DNA from: Lachnospiraceae bacterium UBA3282 | Lineage (GTDB): Bacteria; Bacillota; Clostridia; Lachnospirales; Lachnospiraceae | Reading direction: 5' to 3' | NCBI GenBank assembly: GCA_002361735.1 | Contig: DETS01000018.1 | Location: 1,857-23,243, forward strand | DNA length: 21,387 nucleotides | Shown here: piece by piece, positions 15,113-21,387 of the stretch | Numbering within the stretch: position 1 is the stretch's first letter | How the letters are laid out: the number at the start of each line of letters is the position of its first letter | Program-made: the position numbers and the translations under genes | Notes under the pieces: generated by a model | What the model was told of the DNA's origin: nothing | The model's database searches: none | Seen by the model: only the letters and a program-made list of their open reading frames with translations

Positions 15113-16360
15113 CTATACCCGCATCCGTCTCGCCCAGCCTTTCACGGCAGGTCTCAGGCACAAAATCCCAATCGCAAACGGCACCCAGATCAGCAGATAC
15201 GGCGACCAGATGTAATGTCCGAAAAGATGAAAGGTATTGGTGCGGAACACATCCGAGCCGCTGCCCACCAGAGGCAGCAGATCAAACATTTTTTCCAACC
15301 ACATCGGCACACGGTCATGGAAAGCCATCGGTCCGTATGATACCGCCAGACTCATAAGAAGCGCCAATACATGATTCCTGCAAAGAGCCGAAAACAGCAT
15401 GACCACCCCCGCAAATCCCAACGCGCCGAGCAGGGCAAAGGCAAACTCATAAATCTCCGCCTGCAACATATTCATGGGTGCGATCGCATACATTTTTATC
15501 ATCTGAATGGGCATATCCCACCCTTCCGTCCCCAGATAAATAAGCTGAAATACGATGGTTCCCGCCGCCACCATGGTGAAAAGTTCCAGCGTAAACGCAA
15601 TACCCGTGAAGATTTTTGCCGCCGCCAGCTTCTTCCAGCCGTTTTTCGTCGTCAAAAGCAGCGGGCTGGTATTGTCATGCCACTCCCCTGCAAAGAGGGC
15701 AGAAAGGACAATGGCGAGAAACAGCGCCAGAACGACTCCCAAATCAGATACCATACTACCGAGAACACTCGACCATCCATCCACCCATTTCCAGGAAAAA
15801 GGCGTTTTCACTTTTTCGCCTATACGCAGAAGATAGTCCCGCTCCGCCCCTGTCTGTCCGCTAATCTCAAGAAAGGTATCAACGGCTTTTTCCCGCCTCC
15901 CATAAATCCCGGTAAGCTTTTCTGCCTCCACATAACCGCTCATGACCGAAACACCAAGCATATCCGCTCTCTCTAACTCCGGATAGAGCGTCCCAAGCCA
16001 CCCGTTTACCGTAAACAAGTCTGTATGGTAATATTTGTGAACCGTTTCCGGATTCTCTGCCCCTTGCGTTCTTCTTTCTTCATCCAATTGTGCGGAAAGG
16101 CTCTGAGAATCCCTGACCCATTCCTGCAACGTCTCATCTGTCAATACACCGTATTTTCTGAAATATGCCTGACAGTTCCTGATGTTCTCGTACCCGTCAA
16201 AGTTCTTGCCGTCATGATGTTCTTTATAACTTCCGAAACTCATGCACTGATAACCAAAAAAACTCGCGAATACCACACAGTAGAAAAAGCATAACAGGAC
16301 ACAGATTTTGGTACTGTTCTTTCTCCACAATTTTTTATGTTCCAACCTGAATAATTCCAT
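15113..16360 (-). CDS. ABC transporter permease (ABC-2-like)
   Basis: A 415-residue membrane protein. A first transmembrane helix (about 19-38) is followed by a large, probably external, domain (about 40-205), then about five more helices (206-228, 248-270, 305-327, 333-347, 380-398). The short segment LFAGEWHDNTSPLLLTTKNG before the second cluster is typical of ABC-2 permeases that pair with bacitracin- or lantibiotic-type ATPases. It is the last gene of the sigma/ABC operon, 115 bp after the ATPase stop, with an AAAAGGAGAAAG ribosome site. The exported substrate is unknown. Confidence 0.85.
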   Translation of the reverse strand: MELFRLEHKKLWRKNSTKICVLLCFFYCVVFASFFGYQCMSFGSYKEHHDGKNFDGYENIRNCQAYFRKYGVLTDETLQEWVRDSQSLSAQLDEERRTQGAENPETVHKYYHTDLFTVNGWLGTLYPELERADMLGVSVMSGYVEAEKLTGIYGRREKAVDTFLEISGQTGAERDYLLRIGEKVKTPFSWKWVDGWSSVLGSMVSDLGVVLALFLAIVLSALFAGEWHDNTSPLLLTTKNGWKKLAAAKIFTGIAFTLELFTMVAAGTIVFQLIYLGTEGWDMPIQMIKMYAIAPMNMLQAEIYEFAFALLGALGFAGVVMLFSALCRNHVLALLMSLAVSYGPMAFHDRVPMWLEKMFDLLPLVGSGSDVFRTNTFHLFGHYIWSPYLLIWVPFAIGILCLRPAVKGWARRMRV

Positions 16361-16475
16361 TTCCGCTTTCTCCTTTTATTCTTCTCTGTCTTTGATAGGC
16401 ATTTACGAAACGTATCTCCGTGCTGAAATAATTGTGCAAATAGCAATTACTTAAATAAAGTTTCGCAGTCGCCCA

Positions 16476-17339
16476 CTACTTTCCCTGCACAGAGTAGAGA
16501 TACAGATCCTCCAGCGTCGCCTCACAGGGCACCGCCTCCTCCGCAGGTTTATCATCCGCCAGAATGCGCAGCACCACCTGTTCCCCCTCATGCCGCAGAT
16601 TGGCGACCGCCGCTTTTTCCTGCCAGACTTTCGCCTCCTTCGGAGAGACCGCAAGCTCCCAGACTTTCCCTTCCGCTTCTTTTGTCAGTTCCGGAACCGT
16701 CCCCTGCGATATCAACTTTCCCTTGCGCATCAGCAGCACCTCGTCCGCGATCGCCTCGATATCCGACACGATGTGGGTAGATAAAATAACGATCCTCCCT
16801 GCCGCGTAGTCCGAGATCAGGTTGCGGAAACGCACCCTCTCCTTAGGGTCAAGCCCCGCCGTCGGTTCATCCAGAATCAAAATCTTTGGCTGGTTCAAAA
16901 GCGCCTGTGCAATCCCCACCCGCTGCTTCATGCCGCCCGAAAAGGTCTTGATTTTCTTTGCCTCCACCTCGTTTAGCCCGACAACCTCTAACAGCTCCTG
17001 TGCCCGCTTCTTTGCCATATCCCGCGGAATGCCCTTGAGCGCCGCCATATACAGCAGAAACTCTCTCGCCGTGTAGTTTGGATAATAGCCGAAATCCTGC
17101 GGCAGATAGCCGAGCAAGTCCCTGTAGTCCGCGCCGAGAGCGCATATCTCCTTGCCGTCCAGAAAAACCTCTCCCGCCGTTGCTTCCAAAATCGCGCACA
17201 GCATCCGCATCAGCGTCGTTTTGCCCGCGCCGTTTTCCCCCAACAGCCCGTACACGCCCGGTTTCATAACCGTGCTTACGCAGTCCACCGCGATTTTCTT
17301 CCCGTACTGTTTTGTCAGACGGTCAACCGATAATTCCAT
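16476..17339 (-). CDS. ABC transporter ATP-binding protein
   Basis: A 287-residue ATPase. Walker A is GENGAGKTT (34-42), the Q-loop is YLPQDFG (78-84), the signature is FSGGMKQR (133-140), Walker B is ILILDEP (153-159) with D-loop GLDP, and the switch histidine is H189 in STHIVSD. The residues after about 215 form the variable C-terminal extension common in drug/antibiotic-export ATPases. The start overlaps the upstream membrane-protein gene by 17 bp, showing one operon with the sigma factor. It presumably energises the permease encoded next. Confidence 0.93.
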   Translation of the reverse strand: MELSVDRLTKQYGKKIAVDCVSTVMKPGVYGLLGENGAGKTTLMRMLCAILEATAGEVFLDGKEICALGADYRDLLGYLPQDFGYYPNYTAREFLLYMAALKGIPRDMAKKRAQELLEVVGLNEVEAKKIKTFSGGMKQRVGIAQALLNQPKILILDEPTAGLDPKERVRFRNLISDYAAGRIVILSTHIVSDIEAIADEVLLMRKGKLISQGTVPELTKEAEGKVWELAVSPKEAKVWQEKAAVANLRHEGEQVVLRILADDKPAEEAVPCEATLEDLYLYSVQGK

Positions 17340-18102
17340 ATCCTTTTCCCTCCCTCTTTCTCTCCATCATAAATCTGATCTCCCTGCCGAAAAAACCGCC
17401 AAAGACAAATAATAATAAGATCCATACCCCTGTTGCGGAAGTCTCATAGATCTGCGGCATCTGGTTTGCCAATATCATCCAGCCCGCACAGCATCCTATC
17501 GTCACCACCGCACAGATCGAAAGCTTCTCGTTCCTTCGCAGTCTGATCAGCCGCAGGATGGTCGATATGCAGACCAGATACGGCACCAGACCGTACAGAA
17601 TCATCTGCCCAAGTCCCCCGACGGATTGCCGCGCATACAGTATCAGGCATAACACCACCGTAATGCCGATCAGATTTGCCGCCCCGGAAAGAATCAGTTT
17701 CGCAAGCAGAATTTCCACATTCGATGCCCTTGTCACCGCCTCCATTTCCCCCATTTTATAAAACTGGCTGCGCATCAGCGACGGTATGATCGCCAGCGCA
17801 AACAGCAGCGTAAAAACAGGAATGTAATAGGGCGCGTTCTCTATGATGTTCTTTATGGTTCCAAGCATTGTACATATCAAAAGTAATACTCCCGCCTGCA
17901 GACCGAAAATAGAAAGCCCCTCAAACCGAAAGACATCCGATAAAAACTGCCAGAAACCCGTCCTTTTTTCTGCAGGGCATACCGTCTTTTCCCGCAGGAT
18001 TGCCCTGCATCTCGCCACGGTCTCTCTCTTTTTTTCGATCCGCACCGCCGCCCCCTGCCGTAAAGAGCCTTGCAGATATGTTTTTAATTCCCTATCTCTC
18101 AT
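17323..18102 (-). CDS. Membrane protein of the sigma/ABC operon, candidate anti-sigma or second transport subunit
   Basis: A 259-residue protein. A soluble, charged N-terminus (1-55, Arg/Lys-rich, with C32 and C42) precedes about six hydrophobic helices (63-82, 92-110, 130-155, 167-186, 195-213, 224-240). Its start overlaps the sigma gene by 11 bp and its end overlaps the ATPase gene by 17 bp, so it is coupled to both. Position directly after an ECF sigma gene and a cytoplasmic N-terminus fit a membrane anti-sigma factor. No zinc-binding HxxxCxxC motif is present. A transport role is the alternative. I do not recognise a named family. Confidence 0.75.
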   Translation of the reverse strand: MRDRELKTYLQGSLRQGAAVRIEKKRETVARCRAILREKTVCPAEKRTGFWQFLSDVFRFEGLSIFGLQAGVLLLICTMLGTIKNIIENAPYYIPVFTLLFALAIIPSLMRSQFYKMGEMEAVTRASNVEILLAKLILSGAANLIGITVVLCLILYARQSVGGLGQMILYGLVPYLVCISTILRLIRLRRNEKLSICAVVTIGCCAGWMILANQMPQIYETSATGVWILLLFVFGGFFGREIRFMMERKREGKGYGIIG

Positions 18103-18607
18103 CCCTAAACTCCCTTCTCAGCAGCTGCAGCGCATTGCGCACGCGGCTCTGTGCCGTCCGCCTGCTGCCGCCCATCACTTCTGCGATCTCCGCAAATCCC
18201 AGTTCCTGCCCAAAGCGGAGGATTACGGCCTCTCGCTGCACATCCGACAAGACACTGAGCAGACGACTGATTTCCTCACGATGCTCCGCCTGCGCGATCT
18301 CGTTTTTCCCGTCTGCGATCTCCGCCGCGTCCTCCAAGGAATAAAACGGTATTTTCCTGCTCTCGTCGATACAAAGACGATTGGCGATTGTGTACAGATA
18401 GGACTTAAACCTGTTCCTGCCTTTGTAGCGCGGCAGACTGCGGAACAACTTTAGGAAAGTCTCCTGCGTTAAGTCTTCCGCCTTTTCCTGATTGGCACAA
18501 TGCCAGCCACAGTACCGCAGGATGGCGGCATAATAGCGGTCGATCAGTTCTTCCGCCGCCGCTTCGTCACCGTTTTTGATTCTGTCGATTAACTCGTCGT
18601 CGCTCAC
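18092..18607 (-). CDS. ECF-type RNA polymerase sigma factor
   Basis: A 171-residue extracytoplasmic-function sigma factor. Region 2 spans about 10-80 (AEELIDRYYAAILRYCGWHC, AEDLTQETFLKLF, FKSYLYTIANRLCIDE) and region 4 about 110-165 (LLSVLSDVQREAVILRFGQE, FAEIAEVMGGSRRTAQSRV). There is no sigma region 1 or 3. It begins with GTG at 18607, preceded by GGAGG. It overlaps the downstream membrane-protein gene. Its likely job is to switch on this operon and perhaps others in response to envelope or antibiotic stress; that is inferred from family and context. Its leader contains dispersed repeat copy 2. Confidence 0.92.
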   Translation of the reverse strand: MSDDELIDRIKNGDEAAAEELIDRYYAAILRYCGWHCANQEKAEDLTQETFLKLFRSLPRYKGRNRFKSYLYTIANRLCIDESRKIPFYSLEDAAEIADGKNEIAQAEHREEISRLLSVLSDVQREAVILRFGQELGFAEIAEVMGGSRRTAQSRVRNALQLLRREFRDER

Positions 18608-18626
18608 GTTCTGCCGCCTCCTTTCC

Positions 18627-18741
18627 TGCTGAATCTGCGTCTGTATATCATTTCTCAGAAGCTGTAATCCTTGGCTGTATCAACAAGAATTACGAAGTAA
18701 TTCTTGAAACACAGATTGCTGAATCTACGTTTGTATATTAT
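18627..18741 (-). repeat. Dispersed hairpin element, copy 2 (leader of the ECF sigma gene)
   Basis: Second copy of the element at 12903-13006, in the same orientation relative to the downstream gene. The tract GCCAAGGATTACAGCTTCTG (18656-18675) and the AAGAATTAC/GTAATTCTT hairpin (18685-18705) are identical. The other hairpin (18708-18731) differs, but on the minus strand it still pairs over 10 bp with two G-U wobbles. The copy is bracketed by 25-bp direct repeats (18627-18651 and 18717-18741, three differences), period 90 bp. TATAAT at 18737-18742 (minus strand) lies at its upstream edge and may be the -10 of the sigma operon. The downstream edge lies about 20 bp before the sigma start and adjoins its ribosome site. 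Confidence 0.8.
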
Positions 18742-18766
18742 AACGAAACAGACAGCCAAAAGGATC

Positions 18767-18814
18767 AAAAAAAACACAAAAAAGAAAAGGTAAAGGATTT
18801 CCCTCTACCTTTTC
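18767..18814 (-). terminator. Terminator of the PadR/SEDS-like operon
   Basis: A 13-bp stem (18784-18796 with 18802-18814), including one U-G pair on the minus strand, is followed by six T, GTG, then eight T. The stem overlaps the stop codon of the SEDS-like gene (18805-18807). It separates that operon from the sigma operon. Confidence 0.85.
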
Positions 18815-20136
18815 TCCCATTTTACCGTCAATCTCCACGTTGGTCGTGGAAACGTATCCTCCGTGACAATCCTCTCATTGCGGTAAATACTGAGCAGCAG
18901 CCCGATCAACGCCGCATAAGTCATTCCCGTGCACGCGCTGTAGGTCACGAAGGGGAACTGCAGGGAACTCACCGGAAAGTATCCTGTATTGATCAAAATC
19001 CCTTCCAGACAATTCAGCAAAATCACCATAAAACTTGCCACGGACAGCATAAACCCAAGCTGGTTTTTCTGGCGCTTTGCAATCTGAAATGCCCGTACCA
19101 CAACTGCCGCAAATGCCGCGGTCAAAGCCGCACCTGCCAAAATCCCATATCTGCATATCAGCTGCAGTAAGATAAAAGGTTCCGTAAAAAACGGTCCTCC
19201 GATCAGACTTTCCCCCAATAACGGAGCGTTATCAGCGGCACCAATCCATCTAACCATTCCCCATTCCTGTCTGAGCCACTGATAAACATAACCGGCTCCT
19301 GCGGCATCTCTTTCCGGATCCAGCCATGCCAACAAACGGTGCGCTCGATAACCGTTTCCGAAAACAGAGATTTTCAAAAACGCCAGGACCAATGGCAATA
19401 GCATAAGCGCACCTGTCATAGCAGCCACTGCCGCCTTCCTGCGCACGGAAAACCAGCCTTTTGCCACTGCAATGACGAGCAGGACCGTACACATCAGATA
19501 AATATTTGCCGCTGCCAAGCCGGAAAGGGTCAGCGCTAAATACGCAATTACAAACTGCATCCCCATTGCCCATAGCAGCGCACGATATCCTCTGTTTCTC
19601 AGCCGATACAAAATCCCCGCAAATACAGGAACATAAAGATAGCCCGGCATCATGCCGGAAACCCTTCCCTCCCGCAGGGAAAACAGATTACTGATCAGCA
19701 AGGCTGCCGTGACAAAAATACCGATGCCGTAGGCGTATCTGGCAAGAAAGCTGTAATCCAGAAAATACATACCTGCCATCACCCCAAAGGAAAGAAGCAA
19801 AACAACACATTGTCTGCCGATATATTGCGGGTTATTTGAAAAATCACCCATCAGCCAGATCAGGAAGAAACCTGCTATATGAAATAAAAATGCCATCCCA
19901 ATCAGTTTATAATCAATTTGTGGGCGATGGATCCTGTCCAGTTCCACACCGACTTCCACCGGATCGCCCATCTCCTGCACCGCCCGATTGACTGCCTCCT
20001 CATGCGCTTCTCCCGCTTCTTCATAGGCGGCAGCCTGATCGGTAATATGGTCGGATAATTCTCTGGCAATGCCGTCCCTTGCCCTGACGCAGCGGATCTG
20101 TTCCGTAACATTTTGAAGAAAGGCTTCTTTTGTCAT
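18805..20136 (-). CDS. SEDS-like (FtsW/RodA-related) membrane protein with permease-prefix domain
   Basis: A 443-residue membrane protein. Residues 1-72 form a soluble helical prefix (EQIRCVRARDGIARELSDHI, then AAYEEAGEAHEEAVNRAVQE and MGDPVEVG) of the type fused to permeases next to PadR regulators. About ten membrane helices follow. The region VFGNGYRAHRLLAWLDPERD, GYVYQWLRQEWG, LLGESLIGG resembles the SEDS family (FtsW/RodA/SpoVE), which polymerise peptidoglycan glycan strands. The position of the RodA/FtsW catalytic aspartate (HTDFIF) reads FTEPFIL, with E319, so activity is uncertain. The start is the ATG at 20136, with GGGGAGG upstream; it overlaps the PadR stop as ATGA. Confidence 0.82.
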   Translation of the reverse strand: MTKEAFLQNVTEQIRCVRARDGIARELSDHITDQAAAYEEAGEAHEEAVNRAVQEMGDPVEVGVELDRIHRPQIDYKLIGMAFLFHIAGFFLIWLMGDFSNNPQYIGRQCVVLLLSFGVMAGMYFLDYSFLARYAYGIGIFVTAALLISNLFSLREGRVSGMMPGYLYVPVFAGILYRLRNRGYRALLWAMGMQFVIAYLALTLSGLAAANIYLMCTVLLVIAVAKGWFSVRRKAAVAAMTGALMLLPLVLAFLKISVFGNGYRAHRLLAWLDPERDAAGAGYVYQWLRQEWGMVRWIGAADNAPLLGESLIGGPFFTEPFILLQLICRYGILAGAALTAAFAAVVVRAFQIAKRQKNQLGFMLSVASFMVILLNCLEGILINTGYFPVSSLQFPFVTYSACTGMTYAALIGLLLSIYRNERIVTEDTFPRPTWRLTVKWEKR

Positions 20137-20465
20137 ACGAACACCTCCCCAAGTACATGGACTACCGCGGTCTGATATTCCTGCCATTCCTCCATTCTGG
20201 ATCGCAGGTATTTTCTTCCTGCCTTGGTGATGCTGTAGTATTTGCGCTGTTTGCCGTTTACTTCATGTTCGTAGGAAGTCAGATAGTTCTTCCTTTCCAG
20301 CGAATGCAGCAGCGGATAGAGCGTCCCCGCTTTCAAGACAAAAACATTCTCGGACTTTTTTTGTAAGGTCTCGATCATCTCATAGCCATACATATCCTTT
20401 TCTTCCAAAAGACGAAGGATCAGCATGGAGGTGCTTCCGGAAATCAGTGCTTTGTCGATTGCCAT
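20133..20465 (-). CDS. PadR-family transcriptional regulator (short form)
   Basis: A 110-residue PadR protein of the short subfamily 2: winged helix throughout (ILRLLEEKDMYGYEMIETLQ, then the LKAGTLYPLLHSLERK recognition helix and the NGKQRKYYSITKAG wing) with a single C-terminal helix for dimerisation. AAAGGAG lies 8 bases before the ATG. It is coupled by an ATGA overlap to the SEDS-like gene, which it presumably represses together with itself. A consensus promoter with paired operator-like repeats lies directly upstream. Confidence 0.93.
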   Translation of the reverse strand: MAIDKALISGSTSMLILRLLEEKDMYGYEMIETLQKKSENVFVLKAGTLYPLLHSLERKNYLTSYEHEVNGKQRKYYSITKAGRKYLRSRMEEWQEYQTAVVHVLGEVFV

Positions 20466-20485
20466 TTTGTTGTCTCCTTTATGTA

Positions 20486-20538
20486 TAGATAATCTATATA
20501 TCTATTGATATTATATATAGATTATCTACATATGTCAA
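20486..20538 (-). promoter_or_regulatory. Consensus promoter with paired PadR-operator-like repeats
   Basis: On the minus strand TTGACA (20533-20538), exactly 17 bp, then TATAAT (20510-20515): both hexamers match consensus. Two 16-bp arms (20486-20501 and 20513-20528) are perfect reverse complements, and each contains the near-palindrome TAGAT-A/T-ATCTA. One site lies in the spacer and the other just downstream of the -10, with centres 32 bp (about three turns) apart. Tight repression by the adjacent PadR is inferred. The TTGACA overlaps the fossil stop codon of the GNAT remnant. Confidence 0.8.
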
Positions 20539-20898
20539 GACAAATCCAATCTCATATAGATTGCGTTACTCATCGGGCTGTCGTTATAGCAATTGTCTGC
20601 CAATCTTCCTTTTCCGAAATTGCGGTCTGACATAGAGACGCTTCATCTCGCAGTTTTTTTCATCCATCTTTCGCAGTCCGATACAGCCGGCGGATTCCCC
20701 ATCGCAATACGCCAAATATAATCTGCCGTAAGGCATACCGTATTTACTTTCTAAATCTTCGATTTCCTCATCATAATGCTGTATCGCAAGATACGCCTGA
20801 AAGGAACTGTCACCGGCAAGTAACATATTGGTGTATTCCGAAAACAACGCTTTTATTTTCTCTTTATGCTGATAGGCCGGAACGATTTCTATCTTCAT
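20535..20898 (-). pseudogene. GNAT acetyltransferase remnant with internal deletion and frameshift
   Basis: From the ATG at 20898 (AAAAGGAG 8 bases upstream) a GNAT N-terminal half reads for 104 codons: YGRLYLAYCDGESAGCIGLR, then EMKRLYVRPQFRKRKIGRQL, the beta4 strand and acetyl-CoA loop. It then stops at 20584. In the +1-shifted frame, starting at 20591, the sequence continues as CYNDSPMSNAIYMRLDLS and stops at 20535; that is the usual C-terminal end of this GNAT group. About 40 residues that normally lie between (the helix after the CoA loop and the strand before the end) are missing. The simplest reading is a deletion joined out of frame. A short functional protein is unlikely. It follows the MarR gene by 18 bp, a common pairing. 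Confidence 0.8.
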
Positions 20899-20916
20899 CG
20901 TGCGCTCTCCTTTTCA

Positions 20917-21360
20917 TCAAATTGATTCTCTATCGTATTTGCGCAAAATCTTTTCAATCAGTGCCATTGCCTCACATAACCTGTCGCAATCCTCTTTTTC
21001 CATATTTTTTAGCTTTTCAGATATCTGTTTGTCACCATTTTGATCAATCAGCTTTGCTTCTTCCTTTCCTGCCTCTGTCAAATATAGTTGTTTGATTCCC
21101 TTGCTCCCGGGAACAATTTCCCTTGTTAAAAATCCATCCTTTTCAAACTTGGCAAGAATCCTGCTCACATAGCTCTTGTCCATGTGGAGACGCTCGCATA
21201 TTTCGGTGGCATTGATCCCCTGCTTCCGATAGACTTCAAACAACACTCGCGATTCCGGCCATGAAAATCTCGTTCCCAAATACCCTTTGTTCATTACTTC
21301 CAACCATATTGTGTAATATCGATTAAATTGCCTTATTCTTTTGATTATATTTTTATTCAT
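20917..21360 (-). CDS. MarR-family transcriptional regulator
   Basis: A 147-residue MarR regulator: the winged-helix core spans about 30-105 (WPESRVLFEVYRKQGINATE, then ERLHMDKSYVSRILAKFEKD as helix-turn-helix, then the wing REIVPGSKGIKQLYLTEAG), with flanking dimerisation helices. A weak AGAGAG site precedes the ATG. The GNAT remnant follows after 18 bp; MarR and GNAT domains of this type are often one fused protein or an operon, so the regulator may have lost its partner. The promoter lies at or beyond the window edge. Confidence 0.9.
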   Translation of the reverse strand: MNKNIIKRIRQFNRYYTIWLEVMNKGYLGTRFSWPESRVLFEVYRKQGINATEICERLHMDKSYVSRILAKFEKDGFLTREIVPGSKGIKQLYLTEAGKEEAKLIDQNGDKQISEKLKNMEKEDCDRLCEAMALIEKILRKYDRESI

Positions 21361-21387
21361 TTTAATCTCTCTATACTTTCTTATTTA

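Overview
The window looks like chromosome of a moderately GC-poor member of the Clostridia, most likely Lachnospiraceae. The basis is the gene content (ATP-type PEP carboxykinase, clostridial-type citrate synthase, SleB-like hydrolase, PadR-controlled operons, ECF-sigma/ABC cassette), strong AGGAGG-type ribosome sites and sigma-A-like promoters. This assignment is inference from protein character, not a database match. No tRNA, rRNA, CRISPR array, transposase or phage gene is visible.

Layout. Bases 1-2230 carry a minus-strand PadR operon whose second gene, cut by the window edge, fuses a flavodoxin-like reductase, an SCP2-like domain and a membrane domain. Bases 2280-7590 hold central metabolism: pckA, an orphan shortened flagellin-like gene and deoC on the minus strand, and citrate synthase on the plus strand. 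Bases 7610-10770 are minus-strand: a secreted L,D-transpeptidase, threonine synthase and a membrane-anchored SleB-type hydrolase. Bases 10850-15070 hold a plus-strand protein with AP2-like and HNH-like segments, a convergent membrane-anchored GH25-family protein, an alpha/beta hydrolase and an ApbE-type lipoprotein. Bases 15113-18607 form a tight minus-strand operon: ECF sigma factor, membrane protein, ABC ATPase, ABC permease. Bases 18784-20538 hold a PadR regulator coupled to a SEDS (FtsW/RodA)-like membrane protein with a permease-prefix domain. The right end has a MarR regulator and a GNAT gene that appears broken by an internal deletion.

How the genes work together. Citrate synthase and PEP carboxykinase sit around oxaloacetate, deoC degrades deoxyribose phosphate and thrC completes threonine synthesis; they are neighbours but not one operon. 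Several products act on or in the envelope (transpeptidase, SleB-like, GH25-like, SEDS-like, ABC exporter).

Most notable. (1) A dispersed element of about 100 bp occurs twice, each time in the leader of a minus-strand gene (GH25-like and ECF sigma). It has two hairpins, a compensatory base pair and wobble-preserving changes on the minus strand only, pointing to a structured RNA leader. (2) The GH25 domain has lost the expected catalytic D-x-E pair. (3) The flavoprotein-SCP2-membrane fusion is under its own PadR operator. (4) The orphan flagellin-like protein lacks the start of the N-terminal helix. (5) The GNAT remnant has a readable deletion junction. (6) Both PadR promoters carry perfect inverted repeats inside consensus 17-bp spacers.
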